The notes under the pieces: generated by a model | The model's input: only the letters and a program-made list of their open reading frames with translations | Told to the model about the DNA's origin: nothing | Databases searched by the model: none | From: DAISVY01 sp036826635 | Lineage (GTDB): Bacteria; Zixibacteria; MSB-5A5; GN15; FEB-12 | Direction: 5' to 3' | Length of the DNA: 64,000 nucleotides | NCBI GenBank assembly: GCA_036826635.1 | Contig: DAISVY010000002.1 | Span: 1 to 64,000 of the forward strand | Part shown: positions 16,961-25,640 of the stretch, piece after piece | Layout of the letters: each line of letters starts with the position of its first letter | How positions within the stretch are numbered: position 1 is the stretch's first letter | Translations under genes and position numbers: made by a program

Positions 16961-17572
16961 ATGAGATTAACCGCGGCATTATCGGTGCTCGTATTCCTGA
17001 TCGCCCTGACCGAGCCAGGCACTACCGACGACAGCTCGAAAGCTTCACCTTTCACTGAAGAAGTTCCGCTCGTGCCGAGGCCTGCTCCCACCGTGAAGGA
17101 CTCCATTCTCGACGGTATGAGCGCCGTAATGGACGCACCGTTTCATTTCATCTCGCACGACACGACCAGTAACCATCTTGATCCCCGGGTAATCAAGGCT
17201 CTTGAGGCAGAGCCGGTCTACGCCGAGATTGTCCGGTTGAACGAATTGGGGTATGAACTCACCAACGCTTTCCTGCATGTCGCCAAAGGGACAGACATGG
17301 GCCTTGGCGACACGGCTTCACTGGTTTGTCTGACTGCTATTCTCGGCGACACGGGCACCGTGGACGGGACATTCGCATCTATTGGCAGCATGAGTTCGCC
17401 CGAGTTGGCCACTGCCTTCGCAACATCAATGATTGTTTATCGTAGCGATCCCCACGACGATTTATTCGAGAAAGTCAGCCGGGGCGTCGACGAGAACGGC
17501 GTCGAGCTTTTTGAATGGCACAGGTTTTTCATATTGGGCAACGACATATTCGGCGGACCGAAAAAGAAGTAA
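16961..17572 (+). CDS. Exported hypothetical protein
   Basis: The start at 16961 gives 203 residues with a signal peptide ('MRLTAALSVLVFLIALTEPG'); GGAGAG lies 13 bases upstream. The mature part is acidic and helical with no motif I recognise. It closes the small plus-strand operon that begins at 14649. The C-terminus is 'GGPKKK'. Function is unknown. Confidence 0.65.
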   Translation: MRLTAALSVLVFLIALTEPGTTDDSSKASPFTEEVPLVPRPAPTVKDSILDGMSAVMDAPFHFISHDTTSNHLDPRVIKALEAEPVYAEIVRLNELGYELTNAFLHVAKGTDMGLGDTASLVCLTAILGDTGTVDGTFASIGSMSSPELATAFATSMIVYRSDPHDDLFEKVSRGVDENGVELFEWHRFFILGNDIFGGPKKK

Positions 17573-17649
17573 ACGTTTTGCTTCCCGCCGCATTGTTTGG
17601 AATTCTTGACAGATTAGAAAACTCTCCACGCTCACAGGCAGAAAAAAAG

Positions 17650-17720
17650 CTGGGAGACAGGGATTCGAACCCCGATTACACGGTCCAGAGCCGCGTGCCC
17701 TACCATTGGACTATCTCCCA
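17650..17720 (-). tRNA. tRNA-Gln (anticodon CTG)
   Basis: A complete cloverleaf is read on the minus strand: acceptor TGGGAGA/TCTCCCA, D stem GTCC/GGGC, anticodon stem CGCGG/CCGTG with loop CTCTGGA (anticodon CTG, codon CAG), T stem CGGGG/CCCTG with loop TTCGAAT, and discriminator G. CCA is not encoded. A run of T follows directly after the 3' end and may end transcription. A promoter-like pair lies upstream (17784-17811). Confidence 0.95.
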
Positions 17721-17783
17721 GTTTCTCTGTATGGACTTCTATCGGTCGCAAAACCGCGAAAGTCCAGCCCCTAAAGGCGCCTG

Positions 17784-17811
17784 AATATACAAAAACCGGC
17801 TACCCTGTCAA
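17784..17811 (-). promoter_or_regulatory. Promoter of tRNA-Gln
   Basis: On the minus strand, TTGACA (17806-17811) and TATATT (17784-17789) are separated by 16 bp. Transcription would start about 57 bases before the mature tRNA 5' end. Confidence 0.6.
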
Positions 17812-17841
17812 GCAGCCAATTTAATCCCGCAAATCTTTTTG

Positions 17842-18531
17842 TTAACCGACGTTCCCGCCAGCCCTTCCGCCCCCTGCCAATCGGTGAAAAAGCCGAAAAA
17901 ACAGGGCCTGCCCTTTTACTTCGAAAACCGCCCGTTGCGCTGTCACCCGGTTTCTCGACGCCAGCGTACTCCCCCGTTTGACTCTCACCCGGTCGGCCGG
18001 AAAAGCCGTACCGGAACAACTGTACACGATGCCGGGCGAAACGGGCACGACAGACACGGTATCCCCCCGGGCACGGTCCAGCACCAGACGACCGTTACTG
18101 ATAAACCGAACCTCATAGCGGGGATTGACCAGCCGGACATCGGGTCGCTTGCCCTTGGCGGCATACCGTTCGGCCAGTTCCGGAAGCAACAGGTTACAGG
18201 TAAAATGGTCGGGTTCGCCGATAGTCGGCTGCACGATATCAATCCGTCTCGCCCCGGACTCCAGGCAGAACTCCACGGCCAAGTGACTGTCGGTCTTGTC
18301 CTTGGCGACCGGGAACGATATCACCCGGGTACCTTCCGGCAAATCGCGGGGGCGCCTTTTCAGAGAGTCGAAATCGCCAATCAGCAAATCGGCCGGAATA
18401 CCGGCGCGTGCGAAAAAAACGTAGCCGCCGTCTACGGCTACCTTGAATTTTCCCCGGCAGAGTTTCAGATAAAAAATAAAATGGCGTTTGTCGTAGCGGC
18501 CCGGAAGGAACAGCACGCAGTTTTTCATCAT
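17842..18531 (-). CDS. Thiamine pyrophosphokinase family protein
   Basis: Transfers pyrophosphate from ATP to thiamine to make thiamine diphosphate. Family motifs are visible in order: 'VAVDGGYVFFARAGIPADLLIGDFDS' with the GDFDS box, 'VAKDKTDSHLAVEF' (the KDKTD box), and 'GEPDHFTCNLLL', in the place of the usual GGRxDH motif. The length of 229 residues is normal. It starts three bases after the glk stop in the same direction. The product is the cofactor of transketolase, encoded two genes further upstream. The GxxDH variant ('IGEPDH') is slightly unusual, so a related nucleoside-type pyrophosphokinase cannot be excluded. Confidence 0.85.
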   Translation of the reverse strand: MMKNCVLFLPGRYDKRHFIFYLKLCRGKFKVAVDGGYVFFARAGIPADLLIGDFDSLKRRPRDLPEGTRVISFPVAKDKTDSHLAVEFCLESGARRIDIVQPTIGEPDHFTCNLLLPELAERYAAKGKRPDVRLVNPRYEVRFISNGRLVLDRARGDTVSVVPVSPGIVYSCSGTAFPADRVRVKRGSTLASRNRVTAQRAVFEVKGQALFFRLFHRLAGGGRAGGNVG

Positions 18532-18534
18532 GCT

Positions 18535-19506
18535 TCACAAACCCAGGGCAACCCGGGCGGCTCCCAGAAGAGGCGCCTTTTCCTCGATTATCACATACAC
18601 CGGCATAGCCGCCAGCATCGTTTCCATTTTACCCCGTTTGACGAAACGCTCCATGAATCTGCCCTTGTCCAGGGCCGTGATAATCTGCGGCGCGATCACA
18701 CCACCGAGATACACTCCCCCCAATGTCATCCCCTTGAGAGCCAGGTTGGCGGCTTCCGAAGCATAGCAATCGATAAAGACATCAAGAGCATGACTGGCCG
18801 TGGCATCTTTGTCGGAAAGGCCTCTTTCTATAATCGCGGCCGGGCGGTCGTCGGCTTTCTCGAACCAGGCCCCCCGCTTGCAGCCGTGCATATCAACCAG
18901 GAAATTGAAAATGCGCTCCAGACCGGGAAGGGATACGATATCCTCCGCCTCGACCGGGTTCTGCTCGGCGTAAACATATTCGCGAAGCTCCGCCTCCAGT
19001 TGACTGCCCGGGGCGAAATCGGCATGGCCGCCCTCGGAGGCGTAAGGATGAAGCGTATTGCCGTCGCGATATATAAGAGCTTCCCCCAACCCGCTTCCGG
19101 CCGCAATGACGCCGAGGTTGCTGTCTTTGCTCCGGGCACCCCTGTTGATCGTAAAAAAACGGTCGGAACTGAGTTCCGACAAACCGTAAGCCGTAGCCAC
19201 AACGTCATTGATCAGTTTAACCTGATTCAGCGAGAACGCCTTCTCGATACCGTGGCCGGTAATATGCCAGGGAAGATTGGTCGTGGATACTTCGTTCCGA
19301 ATAACCGGTCCCGCCACCCCCAGACAGGCGGCGCTGAAAGTGATTTTACTTTTTCGCAGGTAGAGCTTGAGGATCGCGTCGAGGTCCGAAAAACTGCGAC
19401 TGACATAACTCCGGTGCTGAAGGAGACGGATCTTACCTTGTTCTTCGTGCACCTGCGCCAGATCGACGGTGGAGCCACCGATAAATCCGGCCAGCAATTC
19501 TGACAT
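18535..19506 (-). CDS. glk: Glucokinase-family protein with altered phosphate-1 loop
   Basis: Protein of 323 residues of the bacterial glucokinase (Glk) family. It retains 'LINDVVATAYG', including the catalytic-base Asp, 'VIAAGSGLGEALI' and 'ASEGGHADFAP', which match E. coli Glk blocks. The N-terminal phosphate-1 loop, normally DxGGTN, reads 'GFIGGSTVD', so the usual Asp is replaced. Activity may be lowered or the specificity changed. GAGGGGGA precedes the start. It sits in a run with tkt, pgi and rpe, which supports a role in sugar phosphorylation. Confidence 0.8.
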   Translation of the reverse strand: MSELLAGFIGGSTVDLAQVHEEQGKIRLLQHRSYVSRSFSDLDAILKLYLRKSKITFSAACLGVAGPVIRNEVSTTNLPWHITGHGIEKAFSLNQVKLINDVVATAYGLSELSSDRFFTINRGARSKDSNLGVIAAGSGLGEALIYRDGNTLHPYASEGGHADFAPGSQLEAELREYVYAEQNPVEAEDIVSLPGLERIFNFLVDMHGCKRGAWFEKADDRPAAIIERGLSDKDATASHALDVFIDCYASEAANLALKGMTLGGVYLGGVIAPQIITALDKGRFMERFVKRGKMETMLAAMPVYVIIEEKAPLLGAARVALGL

Positions 19507-19646
19507 TTTATCCCCCTCGTCTGCACCCGACCGGTTACCGGACCGAGAGCTTCCAATAGTTACCGGGCCGTGCCACGAAGTTTACGCGACACATCTGTCT
19601 TATCGTGTCATTCCCACTTGCGGTTTATATTTCCGCGGAGCCAGTC

Positions 19647-19970
19647 CTACTCTATTTTCACCGCCGTACCGCTGGCACTGACCATAAGCATGTTGCCGTT
19701 GCTCATACCGATGGTTTCGTAGTCCAGGTCGACCCCGATCACGGCGTTGGCGCCCATCGCCTCGGCTCTGGCTGTCATCTCAGCCAGAGCAATATCCTTG
19801 GCTTTCTGCAATTCCTGCTCGTACGCCTGAGAACGCCCCCCGACGATATCGCGGATCGAGGCGAAAATATCTTTGAAGATATTCGCTCCCATAATAGCCT
19901 CTCCGCTCACCAGACCGAAATAGGTCGTAACGCTCTTGCCCTCAATACCGGGCGTCGTTGTTATCAGCAT
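19647..19970 (-). CDS. YbjQ/DUF74 family protein
   Basis: The protein has 107 residues. It begins 'MLITTTPGIEGKSVTTYFGLVSGEAIMGANIFKD' and ends 'MGANAVIGVDLDYETIG...MVSASGTAVKI', both characteristic of the YbjQ (DUF74) family, which forms pentameric rings of unknown function. GGGAGG lies eight bases upstream of the ATG. It is located between tkt and glk on the same strand. Confidence 0.9.
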   Translation of the reverse strand: MLITTTPGIEGKSVTTYFGLVSGEAIMGANIFKDIFASIRDIVGGRSQAYEQELQKAKDIALAEMTARAEAMGANAVIGVDLDYETIGMSNGNMLMVSASGTAVKIE

Positions 19971-20008
19971 GTCAATCCTCCCGTTAATGCTGCAACATTT
20001 TTTTCATA

Positions 20009-21958
20009 TCACACTCCGGCCCTGACCCCGGAGAGAATCGATTTCACTCTGGCCGCTACCGACTGCCCGTCCAACCCCAGCATCCGATACAAATCGGCCG
20101 GTTTGCCGGAAGAGGCATATTCGCCCACCCCCAGACGAGTCAATCCGGTGTGGTGTCCGGCCTCGACCAAAGCCACGGCAACAGCCGAGCCGAGACCGCT
20201 CCTGACATTATGATCTTCCAGCGTAACGATATGCCGACAAGCGACCAGGGCCGCCAGATCATCGGCGTGAATGTCGGACCAGTCGGAAATCGAAACCAGC
20301 TTAACCGTAATCCCTTCGTCTTTCAGAAGCCGCCAGGCGTCAAGGGCATTGTTCAAAATGTTCCCCGCCGCCACGACCGCGAGTTGTTCGCCGTCGCGGA
20401 TAGTTTCCATGCGCCCGTAACGATACGTATAGTGCTCACCGAAAAATGGTCGTCCCTTCTCATCGGTGACAACAGGAACCGCCGAACGGCCCATAATGAC
20501 CGCAAAATTACCCGGTGTCGAAAGAACATAACGCACGACCCGGTCGGTCTGATTGGGATCAGCCGGAGTTATCACTTTCCAACCGAATGTAGAGTTAAGA
20601 AGTGAAAAATAGTCAATGCACTGATGCGTCTTGCCGTCTTCACCCACATTCACCCCGGCGTGAGTACAGAACAGCTTAACGTTGCCGTGGTTGATGTCGT
20701 TCAGGCGAGCCTGGTTATAGGTTTCCGAAACTCCGAACACGGCGAAATCGGCCCATACCGACAGCGCTTTCTCGACCGACAGCGAACCGGCCGTAACGGC
20801 GACACTATGTTCGGAAATGCCACACTGGAAGAAATTGTCCGGGTATTTCCCGGCAAAGGCATTAGTCTTTACCGATGACGCCAGATCACAGTCGAATACC
20901 CCCATAACCAACTCATCGCGCCCCAGGTTGGCCTCGGCCACCGACAGCAGGGCCTTACCGAAAGCGGAGCGATTGTCCAGCTTATCATCGACACCGTAAT
21001 TGATCGGGGTACCGCTCTGTACCGAAGGATACTCCGGTCGCGTCACCCGGCAGGTCGGCGGCGGACCCTGGGCTCTTCGCGCTTTCAACGCCGCGACATC
21101 GTTTTCTATTCCGCCCAACTCATCCAAAGCGGCACCGATTTGTTCCTCCTTTAGAGCCACACCATGATAGTGCGAATCATTCTCCATGAAGGAGACGCCT
21201 TTCCCCATCACCGTGCGGGCCAGTATCATCACCGGCGCACCGGTATTATGAGTAGCCTGATACAACGCAGCATAGATCTGATCGAAATCGTGTCCATCGA
21301 TTTCAATAACCTGCCAGCCGTCGGCTTCCCATCCCGCCTTAATGTTCTGCGGCATGACCTTTTCAATGTCACCGGAGATTTGAAGCTTGTTGTAATCGAC
21401 AATAGCCGTAAGCCCGGAGAGACCGAACTTCACGGCATGGCGACGCCCCTCGGCGATCTGGCCTTTTTGTTGTTCACCGTCACCCATGACCACGTAGGTA
21501 TGAAAATCCCGACCCGACAGCCGGGCGTAGATCGCTTTGCCCACGCCGGCCGAAAGCCCCTGCCCCAGATTCCCGGTGTCCCATTCGACTCCCGGAACGG
21601 AACGTTCCACGTGACCCTCGAAAGCCGAGCCGGCCAGACGGAACCCCCATAGCGCGGGCTCGATATCAAAAAAACCCGCCTGTCCGAGAGCGGAATATAC
21701 ACCGGGTGAGGTGTGACCATGCGAAACAATAATGCGGTCGCGATCATCACGAGCCGGGTCACCGGGGTCGACTCTGGCCATGTTATAAAGCATAAGAAGA
21801 ATATCCACCGATGACATAGAACCGCCGGGATGTCCCGATCCGGCAACGGTGGTCATTTTCAGTATGTTGCCGCGAGCGATTCGCCCCATCTCGGTAAGCT
21901 TTTCGCGCCACTCGGCAGTAAGCGTCGGTTCCGCAAATCCACGCCACGTGTCAAACAT
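20009..21958 (-). CDS. tkt: Transketolase
   Basis: Full-length transketolase of 649 residues, a ThDP-dependent enzyme of the non-oxidative pentose phosphate pathway. The N-terminal domain has 'GSGHPGGSMSSVDILLMLY', 'VSHGHTSPGVYSALG' and the ThDP motif 'MGDGEQQKGQIAEGRRHAVKFGLSGLTAIVDYNKLQ'. The central domain has 'FQCGISEHSVAVTAGSLS' with the catalytic Glu, and the C-terminal domain 'LEDHNVRSGLGSAVAVALVE'. It lies 21 bp downstream of pgi. With rpe, pgi and glk it forms a sugar-phosphate module, and the nearby thiamine pyrophosphokinase supplies its cofactor. Confidence 0.95.
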   Translation of the reverse strand: MFDTWRGFAEPTLTAEWREKLTEMGRIARGNILKMTTVAGSGHPGGSMSSVDILLMLYNMARVDPGDPARDDRDRIIVSHGHTSPGVYSALGQAGFFDIEPALWGFRLAGSAFEGHVERSVPGVEWDTGNLGQGLSAGVGKAIYARLSGRDFHTYVVMGDGEQQKGQIAEGRRHAVKFGLSGLTAIVDYNKLQISGDIEKVMPQNIKAGWEADGWQVIEIDGHDFDQIYAALYQATHNTGAPVMILARTVMGKGVSFMENDSHYHGVALKEEQIGAALDELGGIENDVAALKARRAQGPPPTCRVTRPEYPSVQSGTPINYGVDDKLDNRSAFGKALLSVAEANLGRDELVMGVFDCDLASSVKTNAFAGKYPDNFFQCGISEHSVAVTAGSLSVEKALSVWADFAVFGVSETYNQARLNDINHGNVKLFCTHAGVNVGEDGKTHQCIDYFSLLNSTFGWKVITPADPNQTDRVVRYVLSTPGNFAVIMGRSAVPVVTDEKGRPFFGEHYTYRYGRMETIRDGEQLAVVAAGNILNNALDAWRLLKDEGITVKLVSISDWSDIHADDLAALVACRHIVTLEDHNVRSGLGSAVAVALVEAGHHTGLTRLGVGEYASSGKPADLYRMLGLDGQSVAARVKSILSGVRAGV

Positions 21959-21979
21959 TGCTGTCCGTGTATCCTTTCT

Positions 21980-23704
21980 TTATCGAAGTGCCCGACTGAC
22001 GGCGCGGGAGAAAATCTCCAGCCCGTCGGCGGCCTTGCCATCGATTGATATAACCAAAGTCGGCAGCCCGCGTTTTATCAGCGCCTGAGAATCCCCAATC
22101 GCCTGCGCGGCGATGAGCTGACCGAAATCAAATACCTGTCCCGGGATCGGCAACCGACCGTAGTTGCCTTTTACGAATACGATAAACATCCCGTTCGCCG
22201 GTCCTCCCTTATAGAGCTGACCTATCGAGTGCAAAAAACGGGGACCGTACCCGCGGGTTGTCGCCATGCCTGTTTTGTCGCGAACGACTTTCCTGATTTT
22301 CTCCAGCGCGACCTCGGTCCGCCGATCAGCTTTGAAGTAATTCAGAAACGCGGCGTATTGGGGCGGCCGAGCATCCGAGAAAAACCGCTTCATGAACTTG
22401 GTGATATCATCCAACTGCGCCGCGGAGTATTTTCGCACCCCGTCATAAGCAATCAAACAAAGTTTGCCCCAGTAGCTCTCCGGCGACTGATCAGGAAACT
22501 GCCCGGAACGTTCGAACGCACTCAAAATAGCCCGGGTGTTGTTCTTGCTCTCGGTGACATTGGGTTCATCAAAAGGATTTATGCCCAGATGCCAGCCGAC
22601 CAGGGCGGTAGAAGCTTCCCATAACAGGAATTGTCGGCCCAGTTCGTTTTTCGAACCCAGAACGATATCAATGAACGGAAAATGTTTTCTTTTCAGGTTT
22701 GCCTTGAATTTATCCTGCTCGGCGGTGCGTTCTCCGACCATCCGAAGGAAAACAAAAAAACGATCCTTACCGTATTTCTCTATCTCTGCCGACGGTTCGT
22801 TTTCAACCGGGACGATCCCTCTTTTCTTCTTGCCGGTGGATTCGGCGACCAATTGTTCGACCCACGGCACCAGCGAAGAGGTCTTTTTGGAAGCTACAAA
22901 GGTCATCTTGTCACGTCCGTCCCCCGCGGCTGCGGCCATGAAAGAACCCACGACCACGGCGGGGTTGGTCTCATCCTCGCGCTCGGCGATGATTTTTTGC
23001 ATCATAACGGCGTCGTCGAGCAGGGCGCGAAGGTCCACCCCGGCAAAATACCCCGGGACCAATCCGAAATAAGACAGGGCCGAATAGCGCCCCCCGATAT
23101 CGGCGGGATTAAGAAACACTTTCCGGTATTTACACCGGCGTGCGAACGTGTGCAGAGAACTGCCGCTGTCCGTTATGGCGGCAAAGTGCCGTCCGATTTC
23201 TCTGATTCCGGCCGCTTCAAACCAGCCGCGGAAAAACGCCTCATGCGAACGGGTCTCCACCGTACCGCCGGATTTGGACGCAACTATGCATAGCGTTTTC
23301 TTCGGGGTAAGTTTGCGCACCAGTGCCTTAACCGCAGCGGGGTCCGTGGAATCAAGAACGTCGAACGATGTCAACCCGGCATGTTTGTGCCAGACCAGCT
23401 TGAACAGTTCCGGGCACAGCGATGATCCGCCCATCCCCATCAGAACCACATGTCGGATGCCGTCAGCTATAGCCGCCTGGCCGAACCGTTCGATAGCCCC
23501 GACCCGGCGCTTCATCATGACGGCCGAGTCTACCCATCCCAGTCGATTCCCTATCAGTTTCCTGATGTCCGCTTTAGCACTGTAGACTCCCGGCTGTCGC
23601 CGCATAATTTTCGGCACCACCGCCGAGCGAACGGACTTACCGACAGCCCGGTTGTATCGAGTCTGAAGCGGACCCGTCCAGATTTGAATTGAACCCTGTT
23701 TCAT
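21980..23704 (-). CDS. pgi: Glucose-6-phosphate isomerase (of the type found in Tal-Pgi fusions)
   Basis: Interconverts glucose 6-phosphate and fructose 6-phosphate. The SIS-domain blocks 'VVLMGMGGSSLCPELFKLV', 'VASKSGGTVETRSHEAFF' and 'VFLNPADIGGRYSALSYFGLVP', and the C-terminal 'GYGPRFLHSIGQLYKGGP', match the isomerase half of bifunctional transaldolase/Pgi proteins rather than E. coli Pgi. No transaldolase part is present. The start at 23704 is preferred because AAGGA lies five bases upstream; the ATG at 23710 overlaps that ribosome site. The length is 574 residues. Confidence 0.9.
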   Translation of the reverse strand: MKQGSIQIWTGPLQTRYNRAVGKSVRSAVVPKIMRRQPGVYSAKADIRKLIGNRLGWVDSAVMMKRRVGAIERFGQAAIADGIRHVVLMGMGGSSLCPELFKLVWHKHAGLTSFDVLDSTDPAAVKALVRKLTPKKTLCIVASKSGGTVETRSHEAFFRGWFEAAGIREIGRHFAAITDSGSSLHTFARRCKYRKVFLNPADIGGRYSALSYFGLVPGYFAGVDLRALLDDAVMMQKIIAEREDETNPAVVVGSFMAAAAGDGRDKMTFVASKKTSSLVPWVEQLVAESTGKKKRGIVPVENEPSAEIEKYGKDRFFVFLRMVGERTAEQDKFKANLKRKHFPFIDIVLGSKNELGRQFLLWEASTALVGWHLGINPFDEPNVTESKNNTRAILSAFERSGQFPDQSPESYWGKLCLIAYDGVRKYSAAQLDDITKFMKRFFSDARPPQYAAFLNYFKADRRTEVALEKIRKVVRDKTGMATTRGYGPRFLHSIGQLYKGGPANGMFIVFVKGNYGRLPIPGQVFDFGQLIAAQAIGDSQALIKRGLPTLVISIDGKAADGLEIFSRAVSRALR

Positions 23705-23726
23705 AGCCATCCTTAGCCAGAACTTT

Positions 23727-24395
23727 TCAGGACTTCCCTGTTACCTGTCGCACCAGGCGCCCCCGATCGTCAGCCTTGAAAAAGGCCGTACCCATAACCA
23801 GAATATCCGCACCTGCTTCGATTATTTCAGCCGCATTACCGGCGTCAACTCCTCCGTCGATCTGGATCAAAGTCTTGAGATTATTTTCATCAACATGGCG
23901 GCGCACTATCCGCAGCCGGTCCAGAGACTCGCTTATGAACGCCTGCCCACCGAAACCCGGGAAAACCGACATCAAAAGAAAATAGTCAAAAAGATGCAAG
24001 TGTGGCAGGACACGCTCGACAGGCATATCCGGATTGATCGAAATCCCCGGATGCACCCCCATATCTCTCAGTTGCCGGGCATACGCGGCCGGTTCGGGGT
24101 GAATTTCCAGATGGAAAGTTATGCTGTCGGCCCCGGCTTTGACAAAAGCGTCGAAATACTTCTCCGGCTCGCTCAACATCAGGTGAACATCCAGAAAACA
24201 ATCGGTGAGTTTATCGATAGTTTTCACGACCGCCGGACCGAAGGAGATATTCGGTACGAAGTGACCGTCCATGATATCCAGATGGAGCATACCTGCCCCG
24301 GCCGTCACCGCGCTGGTTACCTCTTCTCCCAGGCGAGAGAAATCAGCTCCCAGAACCGAAGGTGCAATAATGGCCATGCGGCCAATGTGAAGCAT
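23727..24395 (-). CDS. rpe: Ribulose-phosphate 3-epimerase
   Basis: TIM-barrel epimerase that interconverts ribulose 5-phosphate and xylulose 5-phosphate. All landmarks are present: 'IAPSVLGADFSRLGEE', 'LHLDIMDGHFVPNISFGP', 'DVHLMLSEPEKY', 'FHLEIH', 'LLMSVFPGFGGQAF' and 'IQIDGGVDAGNA'. The length is 222 residues. AGGGG lies just upstream of the first ATG, so this start was kept, although M7 is also possible. It precedes pgi in the same direction with a 22-bp gap. Confidence 0.95.
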   Translation of the reverse strand: MLHIGRMAIIAPSVLGADFSRLGEEVTSAVTAGAGMLHLDIMDGHFVPNISFGPAVVKTIDKLTDCFLDVHLMLSEPEKYFDAFVKAGADSITFHLEIHPEPAAYARQLRDMGVHPGISINPDMPVERVLPHLHLFDYFLLMSVFPGFGGQAFISESLDRLRIVRRHVDENNLKTLIQIDGGVDAGNAAEIIEAGADILVMGTAFFKADDRGRLVRQVTGKS

Positions 24396-24434
24396 TTTCC
24401 CCTGTGACGCAACGGAAAAGTTGGTTTCGAGATT

Positions 24435-25418
24435 CTAACGGATCGGTTCGTCCGCTTCCGCTGTCGGACGGTTGCGGCTTATCAAGCGAGCGGTCGCCTG
24501 AAGCCCCTCCAGACCGGGACGAGTGAGGGGTGTACCGGCGGCCAGTTCCAGAAAATCATCTCGGTTCTTAAGAGACAACAGCCAGCGCAAATCCACGAAT
24601 TCCCCCACCCCATTCTCCGGCAGAAATTCACCGTGCGCTGTGGTATCGACCCGTTCGTTAAAAGGACAAACTTCCTGACATACATCACAGCCGAACAGAG
24701 TATCCCCCAACCTGGGAGCCCACCCTGCCGGAATGCGGGAAGGGTTCTCAACCGTCAAATATGACAGGCACCGACCGGAATCGATAAGACCATCATCGAC
24801 AATGGCTCCCGTGGGGCAGGCCTCAACACATCGACGGCAATTGGCGCAGTCGCAAAAATCGTACGCTCCGGGGCTGTCCGGGGCCAACTTAAAACTGGTA
24901 ACAACAGTCCCCAGAAAAAACCAGGAGCCCAACCGTCGGTTTATGAGCATACCGTTGCGACCGATAAATCCCATCCCGGCCCGCAGCGCATAAGCCCGCT
25001 CCATAACGGGCCCATAGTCGACGTACCATTTGAATTCCGCCCGCTTCTGTTCCCCGATCTCCTCTCTGAGACATTGAATGAAATCTCCAATCATACGGCC
25101 GACCACTTTGTGGTAGTCGCGCCCCCGGGCATAACGCGAAACGCGACCGTGACCGACCGGAACCGGACTACTGTTACTCTGGTAATAATCGAGACCAAGC
25201 ATAACAACGGAACAGGCCCCGGGCAAAAGAGTCGCAGGGTCGGTCCTTCGCTCCGGCCCTCGTTCCAGATAGGTCATCTCGGCGTGATAACCTTTCTCCA
25301 GCCAGGCATAAAATCGCTGCCGGGCCTCGGGGATCACGTCGGCAGGGGCTATACCGCAGAGGTCAAAACCGACCTTGAAAGCAAGTTCCTTCACGCGATT
25401 TGCATCGGGTTCGATCAT
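24435..25418 (-). CDS. queG: Epoxyqueuosine reductase
   Basis: Cobalamin- and iron-sulfur-dependent enzyme of the last step of queuosine tRNA modification. It has the N-terminal QueG domain with 'VDYGPVMERAYALRAGMGFIGRNGMLI' and 'RLGSWFFLGTVVTS'. Two 4Fe-4S sites follow, 'CDCANCRRCVEACPTGAI' and 'GCDVCQEVCPFN'. The ATG at 25418 is preferred over an upstream TTG (25427). At 327 residues it is slightly shorter than E. coli QueG, lacking part of the C-terminal repeat region. It heads the minus-strand metabolic run. Confidence 0.93.
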   Translation of the reverse strand: MIEPDANRVKELAFKVGFDLCGIAPADVIPEARQRFYAWLEKGYHAEMTYLERGPERRTDPATLLPGACSVVMLGLDYYQSNSSPVPVGHGRVSRYARGRDYHKVVGRMIGDFIQCLREEIGEQKRAEFKWYVDYGPVMERAYALRAGMGFIGRNGMLINRRLGSWFFLGTVVTSFKLAPDSPGAYDFCDCANCRRCVEACPTGAIVDDGLIDSGRCLSYLTVENPSRIPAGWAPRLGDTLFGCDVCQEVCPFNERVDTTAHGEFLPENGVGEFVDLRWLLSLKNRDDFLELAAGTPLTRPGLEGLQATARLISRNRPTAEADEPIR

Positions 25419-25550
25419 AAAAATCAATCTAAGGCAAATTACCCCCGCCGTCCACTATCGTTTAACCCCTTGTCGCCCAACAGAAATTTCGGTACTTGAG
25501 CCGGTCTGATAAACGTGGCAAAAAATCCTTCGGGATAAATACGGAAAGTC

Positions 25551-25578
25551 TTGAATTCTAAGTTTAAAGTATTATTAT
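25551..25578 (+). promoter_or_regulatory. Putative promoter of the ornithine aminotransferase gene
   Basis: TTGAAT (25551-25556) and TATTAT (25573-25578) are separated by 16 bp, 63 bp upstream of the start. The surrounding sequence is AT-rich compared with flanking genes. Confidence 0.5.
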
Positions 25579-25640
25579 GCTTGGCTGCCTGAGTTGAAAT
25601 AACAGGCGTATTTATAGTCGTTTAGCTGGAGGGTAGTGAC

